Shown here piece after piece: positions 14,986 through 23,237 of a stretch of DNA of 64,000 bases. Within the stretch, counting starts at the first letter, position 1. Each line of letters starts with the position of its first letter. This DNA is from VAZQ01 sp034669045. GTDB lineage: Bacteria; Pseudomonadota; Alphaproteobacteria; Rhizobiales; Xanthobacteraceae. The stretch is from contig JAXDOD010000086.1 in assembly GCA_034669045.1 (NCBI GenBank), forward strand, positions 1-64,000. Reading direction: 5' to 3'. A program made the position numbers and the translations under genes. A model generated the notes under the pieces. It worked only from the letters and a program-made list of their open reading frames with translations. It did not search any database and was not told the DNA's origin.

Positions 14986-16788
14986 ATGAGTTCCGACAGC
15001 GCCGAAACGAACGTCGTCCCGGAAACCCGCGCGGTTGCCAACGGCTGGCTGCGTGCACTCGAGATGACGGCGCCGATCGCCAGATCGCCCACCCGCATCC
15101 TGCCGGCCGTGATCGACGATCTGGCCGATCGCTTCGTGGACGCGCCGGCGCTGATCTCGGATCACGGGAGCCTGAGCTATCGCGCGCTGGCGGACCGTTC
15201 GCACGGCTATGCCCGCTGGGCGCTCCGGCACGGCCTCGTCAAGGGCGACGTCGTCTGCCTGCTGATGCCGAACTGCCCGGAATACCTGGCCTTCTGGCTC
15301 GGCATCACGCGCGTCGGCGGCATCGTGTCGCTGCTCAACACCAATATCGTCGGCGCTTCGCTCGCGCATTGCGTCGATATCGTCGCACCAAAGCACATCA
15401 TCGTCGGCAAGGAGCTGCTCGCCGCCTTTGCCGGCGCGCGGCCCCATCTGGCATCCACCGCAAAGGTCTGGTCGCACGGCGATGGCGGCGCGGAATATCC
15501 CGACATTGCGCGCGAGATCGACGGTGCCGGCGCAGCGCTTGCGGGCACCGGCTATCCGCCGGTGACCACCGCGGACTGCGCGCTCTGCATCTACACCTCG
15601 GGCACCACCGGTCTGCCGAAGGCCGCCAAGGTGAGCCATCACCGGCTGATGACCTGGAGCTGCTGGTTCGCGGGCATGATCGGCACCCGCCCGAGCGACC
15701 GCATGTACAATTGCCTGCCGATGTATCACAGCGTCGGCGGCGTGGTGGCGACCGGCGCGGTCCTGGTCAATGGCGGCTCGGTGGTGATCCGGGAGAAGTT
15801 TTCCGCGCGCGAGTTCTGGGACGACGTCGTGCGCTACGACTGCACGCTGTTCCAATATATCGGCGAGCTGTGCCGCTATCTGGTGAACACGCCGCCCCAT
15901 CCAAGCGAGACGAAGCACCGCATCAGGCTCTGCTGCGGCAACGGGCTGCGGCCCGACGTGTGGGATGAATTCAAGAGCCGCTTCCGGATTCCCAAGATTT
16001 TGGAATTCTATGCCGCCTCCGAGGGCAACGTCACGATGTTCAACGTCGAGGGCAAGCCCGGCGCCATCGGCCGCATTCCACCGTTCCTGGCGCATCGCTC
16101 GCCGACCGCACTGGTGAAGTTCGATGTCGATACCGGCGAACCGGTCCGCGATGAGGACGGCTTGTGTATTCGTTGCGCCGTGAACGAAACCGGTGAAGCG
16201 ATCGGGAAGATTGCCGAGGAACACTCGAACGTGGGCGGACGCTTCGAGGGCTATACCAGCAAGGCGGACAGCGAGTGCAAGATTCTTCGCCACGTGTTTG
16301 CACGCGGCGACGCCTGGTTCCGCACCGGCGACCTGATGCGCAAGGACGACCAGGGCTACTATTATTTCGTCGACCGCATCGGCGACACCTTCCGCTGGAA
16401 GGGCGAGAACGTGTCGACCTCCGAAGTCTCAGAGGTGATCACGGCATTTCCGGGCGTCGCCGAGGCCGCCGTCTACGGCGTAGCCGTTCCCGGCCATGAA
16501 GGCCGCGCTGGAATGGCGAGCGTGGTATGCGGCGGCGCGCTCGATCTGGGGGCGTTTCGCGCCCACCTCGCCGCCCGCCTGCCGGCCTATGCCTGGCCCG
16601 TGTTCCTGCGCGTGCGCGGCGCAATCGAGATCACATCGACCTTCAAGCACCGCAAAAACGATCTCGCACTCGAGGGTTACGGACCCGGCGCCGACCCGGT
16701 CTATGTCCACGACCCCGCGCAGCAGACTTTTTTACCACTTGACGCAACGCGCTATCGCCGCATCCAGAGCGGCCAGATGCGGCTCTGA
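14986..16788 (+). CDS. FATP/FadD6-type long-chain acyl-CoA synthetase
   Basis: 600 residues. The AMP-binding motif YTSGTTGLPKAAK is at 203-215, the FATP-type segment CCGNGLRPDVWDEF follows, then FYAASEGN, WFRTGDLMRKDDQGYYYFVDR and RWKGENVSTSEV, the VLACS/FATP signature. It activates very-long- or long-chain fatty acids with ATP and CoA, sometimes coupled to uptake. It is transcribed divergently from the sulfhydrylase gene. In this setting it could supply the acyl group for a lipidated amino acid or feed the MetA-like acyltransferase; this is inference from position. Confidence 0.9.
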   Translation: MSSDSAETNVVPETRAVANGWLRALEMTAPIARSPTRILPAVIDDLADRFVDAPALISDHGSLSYRALADRSHGYARWALRHGLVKGDVVCLLMPNCPEYLAFWLGITRVGGIVSLLNTNIVGASLAHCVDIVAPKHIIVGKELLAAFAGARPHLASTAKVWSHGDGGAEYPDIAREIDGAGAALAGTGYPPVTTADCALCIYTSGTTGLPKAAKVSHHRLMTWSCWFAGMIGTRPSDRMYNCLPMYHSVGGVVATGAVLVNGGSVVIREKFSAREFWDDVVRYDCTLFQYIGELCRYLVNTPPHPSETKHRIRLCCGNGLRPDVWDEFKSRFRIPKILEFYAASEGNVTMFNVEGKPGAIGRIPPFLAHRSPTALVKFDVDTGEPVRDEDGLCIRCAVNETGEAIGKIAEEHSNVGGRFEGYTSKADSECKILRHVFARGDAWFRTGDLMRKDDQGYYYFVDRIGDTFRWKGENVSTSEVSEVITAFPGVAEAAVYGVAVPGHEGRAGMASVVCGGALDLGAFRAHLAARLPAYAWPVFLRVRGAIEITSTFKHRKNDLALEGYGPGADPVYVHDPAQQTFLPLDATRYRRIQSGQMRL

Positions 16789-17004
16789 GGATGTGGTGAT
16801 CGACGCCGTTGCCGGCACGCATCGGAGCGGGCCGAATTAACGCTAATACGTCAGTCCGTTTCTGTTTCCAGCGCAGAGTGCGTAGATACTCACGAGCGAA
16901 TTCTTGACGCCGAACCCCGGCATCGCGCTCCAGCGTTTCCGGCGTCACGGTCGTGCCGTGCATCTGCATGCAGGCTTCCTGCATCGTCGTTCAGAGAGTT
17001 TGGC

Positions 17005-18582
17005 ATGTTTCAGGATCCGAAGAGCTTCACTCCGAGCGTTCCGGTCAGCCGTGAGGCGCTTGCGACGCGCGCTCCGCTTCCGCCGTCCGACCGCGTCCAG
17101 GCGCCTGCCGCGCCCGAGCGCATCCAACCGGCGCCGGTGCCGGAACGGATCCTGACGCCGCAGGTGCGAGAGCAACTCCAGGCGCTGGGATTGGATCTCG
17201 GCTTCCTCGGGCGCCGCAAGAAGCTGATCGTCGCGAGCGTGGCCTCTTCGGTGATCCTCGGCGTGCTGTTCAGCATGGTGGTGATGCCTCGCTACCGTGC
17301 CGTCGCGCAGATCATGATCAGCCCGCTGGAACTGCGCGTCGTCGAAAAGGCCCTGAACCAGCCTGCGCAGACGGCGGATGCCAACGTCATCCAGGTCGAA
17401 AGCGAGACGCGCGTCCTGACATCCGACAAGGTTCTGCGTCGCGTGATCGAGCGCGAGCGGCTGGCTCAGGATCCCGAATTCGGCAGCGGCGCTTTATTGG
17501 GATTTACCGACTTCATCCCGTCGCTCAAGGTCGCCATCGGTCTCGTCTCCGCCGACCAGCATGCCAGCGATGAAAGCCTCGCGGCGTTGCGAGCCCTCCA
17601 GCGCAAAGTGACTGCCAAGCGCACGGAGCGCACCTATGTGGTCGACCTGATGGTCGACAGCAACGACCCGCAGAAATCCGCGCGCATCGCGAATGCCATC
17701 GCGCAAGCCTTTCTCGAGGAGCAGGCCGCCGCCCGCACCCAGGCCGCACGGCGCGTCACCGAATCACTATCGTCTCGCTTGACCGAGCTGCAAAGCCGGG
17801 TGCGGCGGGCGGAGGAGCTTGCCGAAAAATATAAATCTGAAAACAACATCGTCGGCGCCGGCGGACGGCTCGTGCATGAGCAGCAGTTGGCGGAGCTCAC
17901 CAATCAATTGATCGCCGCCCAGGGACGCACCGCCGAGACCAAGTCGCGATACGATCAGACCGTGCAGCAGCAGCGAAACGGCGCCGACAACGGCAACACG
18001 TCGGAAGCGGTGCAATCGAACACGGTCGGCCGGCTGCGCGAGCAGTACGCCGCCGTCGCCCGCCAGGAAGCGACCTTGACGGCCGAGCTCGGCCCGCGCC
18101 ACCCCTACGTCATCGAAGCCCGCGCGCAGGTGCGCAATGTCCAGCGGCTCATCAGCGAGGAGATCGGCCGCGTCGGACAGGCCAACCGCATCGACTACGA
18201 GCGCGCGCTCGCCAACGAGAACGCGCTGAGCCGCAGGCTCGACGGGCTCAAGCGAGGCGCCCTGGATACGAACATGGCGTTCGTCAAGCTGCGCGAGCTC
18301 GAACGCGAGGTCGAGGCGAGCCGGGCGGTGTACGAATCGTTCCTCGCACGCGCGCGAGAAACTCGCGAGCTGGAACACCTCGACAGCGCAAACGTGCGCA
18401 TCCTGTCGGACGCCCAGCCGCCCCGCGATCGCAACTGGCCGCCGCGACTGCTGATCGTTCTGCTGGGTTCGCTTATGCTCGGAGGCCTCGGCGGCTGCGC
18501 GCTCGCTTATCTGGGCGAGCGGCTGAAGCCGACGCCCCGCCCGCTCGAATACGGCGCGATCCCAAAGCAAGGCCCGCGCTAG
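17005..18582 (+). CDS. GumC/Wzz-type exopolysaccharide chain-length and export protein
   Basis: 525 residues. A Pro-rich cytoplasmic N terminus (1-70) precedes membrane helix one (about 74-95), a Wzz-like periplasmic domain, long coiled-coil helices with many heptads (about 230-300 and 345-445), and a second membrane helix at about 484-505. It lacks the C-terminal tyrosine kinase domain, so it is the GumC/ExoP-N type that needs a separate kinase or none. In exopolysaccharide export it controls polymer length and spans the periplasm. No outer-membrane partner is next to it. It pairs functionally with the sugar transferase at 2.5-4.0 kb. Confidence 0.88.
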   Translation: MFQDPKSFTPSVPVSREALATRAPLPPSDRVQAPAAPERIQPAPVPERILTPQVREQLQALGLDLGFLGRRKKLIVASVASSVILGVLFSMVVMPRYRAVAQIMISPLELRVVEKALNQPAQTADANVIQVESETRVLTSDKVLRRVIERERLAQDPEFGSGALLGFTDFIPSLKVAIGLVSADQHASDESLAALRALQRKVTAKRTERTYVVDLMVDSNDPQKSARIANAIAQAFLEEQAAARTQAARRVTESLSSRLTELQSRVRRAEELAEKYKSENNIVGAGGRLVHEQQLAELTNQLIAAQGRTAETKSRYDQTVQQQRNGADNGNTSEAVQSNTVGRLREQYAAVARQEATLTAELGPRHPYVIEARAQVRNVQRLISEEIGRVGQANRIDYERALANENALSRRLDGLKRGALDTNMAFVKLRELEREVEASRAVYESFLARARETRELEHLDSANVRILSDAQPPRDRNWPPRLLIVLLGSLMLGGLGGCALAYLGERLKPTPRPLEYGAIPKQGPR

Positions 18583-18627
18583 ACGTCCCGACTGCGATCG
18601 GCAACACGGCAGGACCTGGCGTGAGTT

Positions 18628-19464
18628 TCACTTCCGGGACTGATTGAAATATTTCAGATCCGGCGGCGGCTGATCCTTTTTGGCAGGCATCAAGTAGCCG
18701 TCCGCGCTCAACATATACATGTCCTTTCCGATGCGCAGATGGTTGTTTCCCTCTGCACATACCGATTCGACCCAGACCGGTTCGGGCTCGCGCCGGTAGT
18801 TCTTCGTCACCGTCCACGGCCGTGTCAAAGCATGATCGATGGTGGTGATTTCGTCATGCAGGATGTTCGGATCGCCCTTGTCGAGGAATATCCGCTCCTT
18901 GACGACGGTTTGATTGTCCTCGTGCAGAGGAATGCCGGTGGGTTCATAGACGCGCGGGCCTTTCAGCAGGCGGGTCTCGATTTCGAGCACGTCGTAACGG
19001 CCATCACCGTCCTCATCGACCCACGTCCCGATCGAATAGCCCATGAACGACGGCTCGAAATCCTTGGGAAAATCGCGGCCGTCCGTAAAGATGCGGCGAA
19101 GCATGCTCAAATATTCGATGATCAGGAATGTGGTTTTCGGCTGGATCACGATCTCCATGGGAGAGACCACGTTCATCGCGCGCGGCATGCCGTCCGGAAT
19201 GCAATTGAAGGTCGGATCGGTGCCTTGCCCGCCTTTGGCCTGGTCTACCAGGTTGGCCTCATAGATGGCCTGATATTCCGCCGTCAGCGGCGCCTGCTGT
19301 GCGGCCCCTCGCGGTTTGGTGGGATCCCATTGAACACCGCCTGTCCTGGCCCACTGGCCCGCGAAATCAGGATATTTCGATTCATCGAATGCTCCTGCAT
19401 TCGCGCTGAACAAGCAGACCGAGACGGTGAGAGCTGCCGTCACCCTATGTCTGGTGGATAGCAT
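18628..19464 (-). CDS. Conserved hypothetical exported protein
   Basis: 278 residues. A signal peptide ends near residue 25 (VCLFSANAGAF), followed by DESKYPDFAGQWARTGGVQWDP, CIPDGMPRAM, EIVIQPKTTFLIIEYLSMLRRIFTDGR and TRPWTVTKNYRR. These strings recur in exported proteins of Hyphomicrobiales and Sphingomonadales of unknown function that often appear in multiple copies; I recall no assigned role. Cys residues at about 98 and 247 could form a disulfide. It converges with the GumC gene and has no operon partner. Confidence 0.7.
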   Translation of the reverse strand: MLSTRHRVTAALTVSVCLFSANAGAFDESKYPDFAGQWARTGGVQWDPTKPRGAAQQAPLTAEYQAIYEANLVDQAKGGQGTDPTFNCIPDGMPRAMNVVSPMEIVIQPKTTFLIIEYLSMLRRIFTDGRDFPKDFEPSFMGYSIGTWVDEDGDGRYDVLEIETRLLKGPRVYEPTGIPLHEDNQTVVKERIFLDKGDPNILHDEITTIDHALTRPWTVTKNYRREPEPVWVESVCAEGNNHLRIGKDMYMLSADGYLMPAKKDQPPPDLKYFNQSRK

Positions 19465-19785
19465 TGACGATCCTCCTCAATACGGGCTCGATGGCCGCCA
19501 TTTTGGCAGCCGAGCGGCCCGTCGTTTCCCAAGACCTGTTTTTTTCTTCTACGCTGGCGAATGATAGCGGTGGCAACTTGCCCACTCAATCCCGCTGGCG
19601 CCGCCGCAAAGCGGAGCGCGCATCGCCTCGCCGACCTGTTCGAAGCGATCCAGGCTTGCCATTTTCGCCGCGCCGGGCCGCTCGTTCCGCGATGGCGCAA
19701 CCGTGCGGATTTCGCTGCGGCGGCAGCGGGAACGAAGGCGCCGCCCCGACAGTTGATGATGGGGGCAAGCCGCAAGGAGCCGGTG
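19465..19785. other. 321-base gap without a recognisable gene
   Basis: Open frames run through this stretch in several directions, but none has a known fold, a start context or a codon pattern that convinces me. A T-rich run at 19540-19551 is the only unusual base composition. Promoters for the exported protein (minus) and the small membrane peptide (plus) are expected here. Confidence 0.4.
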
Positions 19786-19950
19786 ATGCGAGCCCCGATC
19801 GCCATTGCAATTCTCGGTGCCGTCGTGCTGGGCGGCTTCGTCGCTGTCGGTACCCTGATGAGCGCGGTCCCGACCCATCCCTGTGAACAGCCATCGGCCC
19901 GATCCGTAGAGAGCCTGTTCGCGCCCTGCGAGACGACCGAACGGCGCTAA
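19786..19950 (+). CDS. Possible small membrane peptide
   Basis: 54 residues preceded by AAGGAG at a 7-nt spacing. Residues 4-26 (PIAIAILGAVVLGGFVAVG) form a hydrophobic helix after an Arg, followed by a short hydrophilic tail with two Cys (positions 33 and 47). Topology would place the Cys tail in the periplasm. I do not recognise it; the good ribosome-binding site and the membrane-peptide pattern are the only support. Confidence 0.45.
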   Translation: MRAPIAIAILGAVVLGGFVAVGTLMSAVPTHPCEQPSARSVESLFAPCETTERR

Positions 19951-20046
19951 ACAGGCCGTCTCTTCGGAGCGCGGCACTTGCCACTTGCACGGGGATTGCT
20001 GCCCTCGGCGAATGCAATAAACATATGATCGTCAAACGTATGATTG

Positions 20047-20763
20047 TCAGCGGGTCGCGCGGGTCGCGATCCAGATGACGCGCCGCGACCCGCGCCGTCC
20101 CTTGGCGCGGACCCTCACCTCATCCACGTCAAAACCAGTCTTGCGAAGTCGTCGGGTGAACTCCCGGTCCGGACCCGACGACCAGACCGCCAGTATGCCG
20201 CCGGGACAGAGCGCCGCGTGAGCGGCGGCCAATCCTGGCACGTCATAGAGCGTATCATTGGCTTTTCGGGTAAGTCCCCCGGGACCATTGTCGACATCGA
20301 GCAGGATCGCATCGAACGCCGAGCGGCCAGACCGCATCAGATGGCCGACGTCTGCCTCTCGGATGCTGACGCGCGGATCGGCCAGGCTCTGGCCGAAGAC
20401 CTCCACCATCGAACCACGGGCCCATGCCACGACGGCCGGCACCAGTTCGGCGACGACGATCCTTGCCTCGGTTCCGAGGACGGCAAGCGCAGCACGCAGC
20501 GTGAAGCCCATGCCCAAGCCACCGATCAAGACCTGCGGCCGCGTGCGGCCTTGAATTCTCCCGCAAGCGACCGTCGCGAGCGCCTCTTCGGAGCCGCTGC
20601 GGCGGCTGTTCATCAGCTCGTTGTGATCCAACATGATCGAAAATTCGGTGCCACGCCGCATGAGGCGGAGTTCGCCGTCGCCGCCAGGCACGCGTGCCGT
20701 GTCGATCAGGGACCAGGGAATCACGGACCGCTCTTCAGCCCCGGGCAGCAGCTTGTGCCGCAC
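20047..20763 (-). CDS. Spermidine synthase-like protein (class I methyltransferase fold)
   Basis: 238 residues. RRGTEFSIMLDHNELMNSRRSGSEEALAT resembles the N-terminal substrate region of spermidine synthases. VLIGGLGMGFTLRAAL is the nucleotide-binding loop, VVAELVPAVVAWARG the acidic ribose-binding strand, and FDAILLDVDNGP carries the catalytic-site acidic residue. It would use decarboxylated or normal S-adenosylmethionine; many such short homologues are uncharacterised, so polyamine synthesis is not assured. It follows the PHA-system protein gene on the same strand with a 49-nt gap. Confidence 0.75.
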   Translation of the reverse strand: MRHKLLPGAEERSVIPWSLIDTARVPGGDGELRLMRRGTEFSIMLDHNELMNSRRSGSEEALATVACGRIQGRTRPQVLIGGLGMGFTLRAALAVLGTEARIVVAELVPAVVAWARGSMVEVFGQSLADPRVSIREADVGHLMRSGRSAFDAILLDVDNGPGGLTRKANDTLYDVPGLAAAHAALCPGGILAVWSSGPDREFTRRLRKTGFDVDEVRVRAKGRRGSRRVIWIATRATR

Positions 20764-20812
20764 CTTGCATCGGCGCCAAGTGCGCCGCGTTATTCAAGCT
20801 CGCGGGACCGGG

Positions 20813-21130
20813 CTATTTGTGTTCCAGCATCAGCGTCCCCTCCTTGCGGATCATCGGCGTAAGCTTGTCCGCCAAGACGGAGAGGAGCCAGGGAAGTGTG
20901 ACTTCGAGCCGGACATGATCGTCTTCGACGTCGATTGTTCCCGCGGCCGCCTGTCCGACGGAGCGCACGCGAAATGCCAGATGGTTTCCAGTCCACATTT
21001 CCTCTTCGATCGCGATCAGTTGGGCGTAGTTTGCCCGTACGGCACCGAGGCCGGAGCGCAAGCGACGGAGCGCCTCCTCCTTGCCGAGCCGGTGCGGTAT
21101 GGACACGATCAGCGGTGTCGACACGGTCAC
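20813..21130 (-). CDS. Polyhydroxyalkanoate-system family protein
   Basis: About 105 residues starting at a GTG one base past the stop codon of the upstream DUF4112 gene (a second GTG at 21124 is possible). STPLIVSIPHRLGKEEALRRLRSGL, then LAFRVRSVGQAAAGTIDVEDDHVRLEVTLPWLLSVLADKLTPMIRKEGTLML, match the small family annotated as polyhydroxyalkanoic acid system proteins, which are associated with PHA granule loci in some genomes. No PHA synthase or phasin is seen nearby, so the name is only a family label. Tight spacing implies co-transcription with DUF4112. Confidence 0.75.
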   Translation of the reverse strand: MTVSTPLIVSIPHRLGKEEALRRLRSGLGAVRANYAQLIAIEEEMWTGNHLAFRVRSVGQAAAGTIDVEDDHVRLEVTLPWLLSVLADKLTPMIRKEGTLMLEHK

Positions 21131-21131
21131 C

Positions 21132-21515
21132 TCAAGCCCTCGCGTCCATCCACCCCCGCAGGAGGCGCATGTTTCGCACGTTGGAACGCCACATGACATC
21201 AAATGCGTCGCCGAGAAGCGGGATGCTGCCCACAAGGCCGTCTACGACGACGTTGCCCAGCATCCGCGCGATGAGATGGCCCGGTGCGCCAAGCTGGCGG
21301 GCTTCGTGGACGATGTAAAGTGAGATCGCGGTGGTGACTGCATCCCCGATCCCGGGAACAAGCCCAACGAGCGCGTCGAACCCGAAGCGTATATTGGTGC
21401 CGGGAATGATGAAGGCGGTGTCGAGCAAGGCCGCGAGCGCATCGAGCCGCGCGAGCCGTTCGCTGCGGGACTCGCCAAGCCGGAAGTCGAAGCTCACGTG
21501 GTCAGTGCTGGTCAC
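21132..21515 (-). CDS. DUF4112 domain protein
   Basis: 127 residues. The family segment FIIPGTNIRFGFDALVGLVPGIGDAVTTAISLYIVHEARQLG contains a Gly/Pro-rich hydrophobic hairpin (about 37-70), followed by a second hydrophobic stretch with DGLVGSIPLLGDAFDVMWRSNVRN. It is probably a small inner-membrane protein of unknown function. It is the first gene of a minus-strand set with the PHA-system protein and the spermidine-synthase-like gene. Confidence 0.8.
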   Translation of the reverse strand: MTSTDHVSFDFRLGESRSERLARLDALAALLDTAFIIPGTNIRFGFDALVGLVPGIGDAVTTAISLYIVHEARQLGAPGHLIARMLGNVVVDGLVGSIPLLGDAFDVMWRSNVRNMRLLRGWMDARA

Positions 21516-21745
21516 GACAGGTCCTTTCAGTCGCGAAAAGTGGTGATCGGCCGATCGGATTGCAATGGTTCCCGCCGGGCTCGGTGCCTGAGACGGGCGT
21601 CGATCGAGCTGTAGGCCAGACGCCGGTGCGCTGCCGCTTCCTCCTCCGGATCAAGGTGCGACCGTTTTGCGGGGCAACTGGCGGACGACACGCGCAATAC
21701 CTAGATCTTGCGTTGGAATGCATGATCTCGAGCGGATGAAATGCC

Positions 21746-22180
21746 ATGCCCGTGCTCTCGGTTTTGCTCAACGTGCTCTGGATCGTCTTTGGCGGCCTCT
21801 GGATGGCCATCGGCTGGGTGATCGCGGCCGTCATCATGGCGATCACCATCATCGGCCTGCCCTGGGCGCGCGCGGCCCTCAACATCGCGTCTTACACGCT
21901 GCTGCCGTTCGGCCAGAAAGCGGTGTCCCGGGCCGGCCATACCGGCCGCGCGGATATCGGCACCGGTGCGCTGGGCTTTCTCGGAAACCTGGTGTGGCTT
22001 GTGCTCGCCGGCTGGTGGCTGGCGCTTGGACACCTCATCACCGCGGTCGCCCTCGCGGTCACGATCATAGGCATCCCCTTCGCATGGGCGCACTTGAAGC
22101 TGGCAGGTCTGGCACTCTGGCCCATCGGCAAGACCATCGTGCCGGCCGGTGAGCCCTTTCAATATGCACGCCGGCCCTGA
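21746..22180 (+). CDS. YccF domain inner-membrane protein
   Basis: 144 residues with two internally repeated units, each containing LLNVLWIVFGGLWMAIGW/ITIIGLPWARAALNIA-type segments, at about 5-55 and 70-125. Four to five membrane helices are predicted. This is the YccF family (Gly-rich membrane repeats ending in W-P-x-G), whose function is not known. It is transcribed away from the DUF4112 gene with a 230-nt intergenic region and converges with the minimal ligase gene. Confidence 0.85.
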   Translation: MPVLSVLLNVLWIVFGGLWMAIGWVIAAVIMAITIIGLPWARAALNIASYTLLPFGQKAVSRAGHTGRADIGTGALGFLGNLVWLVLAGWWLALGHLITAVALAVTIIGIPFAWAHLKLAGLALWPIGKTIVPAGEPFQYARRP

Positions 22181-22207
22181 TCGGGCCCTTGCTCCGATCG
22201 GGGAGGC

Positions 22208-22840
22208 TCATTCCTCCCAATCTTCATCGTCCTCACGCCGTCCCGATGCGTTTTCCGGGTTCCTGCTCACGATCCAGTCGTAGGAGCGGCCGGAGCGGTA
22301 AGGCGAGCCGCGCCGTTTCGAGACGACACCTTGGAGGCCCATCTTGCAGGCGTGGTGGAAGACTTTTTCGCCGTCACCGTCGAGGTGGCCGTTGGCTCGA
22401 ATGCCGTTGTGCTCCTTGCGCACAAGCTGAGCGAGAATTTGCTTACGGTCCTCGATCGGCTCTCGCCGCAGATCGGCTCCGTTCACCTCGATGAGGTCGA
22501 AGGCGTAGAGACACACGCGATTGTCGTGCTCGCGACTCTGCAATAATCCAAAGTTGGCGATGCCGCGGTCGTCGCAGACCACGGCGTCGCCATCAATCAG
22601 GCACGACCTGACCGGCAGGAGCCCGATCGCCGCGGCCATGAGCGGGAATCGCGACGTCCAGTTGAAGCCGTGGCGCGTGTAGAGCCTGACGCCCTTGTCG
22701 TCCCGGCGCGCCATCATCCGATAACCGTCGTGCTTGATCTCGTGCAGCCAAACGTCGCCGGCAGGCGCGCGTAGCGCGGCGATCGGCAGGCACGGTTCAA
22801 TGAAGTCCGCCGGAGGACGGTGACGCAAACGCCAGGACAT
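22208..22840 (-). CDS. Minimal ATP-dependent DNA ligase-like protein (adenylation domain only)
   Basis: 210 residues covering only the nucleotidyltransferase domain. Motif I is KHDGYR with the adenylated Lys near residue 36, motif III is LYAFDLIEVNG, and motif IV is GLQGVVSKRRGSPYRSGRSYDWIV. No OB-fold domain follows, and motif V reads WIVSRN rather than the usual WxKxK, so strand-joining activity is doubtful. Short proteins like this are frequent in Bradyrhizobium-like genomes beside or apart from LigD and Ku; neither is visible here. Confidence 0.8.
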   Translation of the reverse strand: MSWRLRHRPPADFIEPCLPIAALRAPAGDVWLHEIKHDGYRMMARRDDKGVRLYTRHGFNWTSRFPLMAAAIGLLPVRSCLIDGDAVVCDDRGIANFGLLQSREHDNRVCLYAFDLIEVNGADLRREPIEDRKQILAQLVRKEHNGIRANGHLDGDGEKVFHHACKMGLQGVVSKRRGSPYRSGRSYDWIVSRNPENASGRREDDEDWEE

Positions 22841-23030
22841 GGACCTGAGTTAGGCGTCTGCCACAGGGCGGTCAATCGTCCCGCGCTGCCGACGCTCATG
22901 CGCAGAATTGGCGTCCGCCGGCGCCGCAAGGAAAGCGCGTGGACACGGCTATCCGCAACGTCGCATGCGCCGGAAACGGTGGAACCCGGCGACGGCTTTG
23001 GCATTTGTTCAGCACGAACTGTCCGCCAGA

Positions 23031-23234
23031 ATGGAGGGTGCCGTGGGACAGCAAAGGGACGAGGCTTGGGAAAAAGCCGCAGCTTGTGAGGCTCACGCCA
23101 AGGCCACCGACGACGGGAAGTTGCAAGCGATGTTCCGAAAACTGCGCGATTCCTGGATTCGGATTGGCAATAAAGCGCAGTTCGAGCACGACGTTGCGGC
23201 CAACGCCGAGCGGCTGAAGAGTGGCCCCGGGTGA
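23031..23234 (+). CDS. Small hypothetical protein
   Basis: 67 residues from ATG at 23031 (the frame is open upstream to 22908 but that part is Arg-rich and unlike a protein). The sequence VGQQRDEAWEKAAACEAHAKATDDGKLQAMFRKLRDSWIRIGNKAQFEHDV is amphipathic and helical, without membrane segments or known motifs. It resembles small alphaproteobacterial proteins of unknown role. It ends 3 nt before the start of the glycosyltransferase 9-like gene, so it could be the first gene of the long operon. Confidence 0.55.
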   Translation: MEGAVGQQRDEAWEKAAACEAHAKATDDGKLQAMFRKLRDSWIRIGNKAQFEHDVAANAERLKSGPG

Positions 23235-23237
23235 ACC

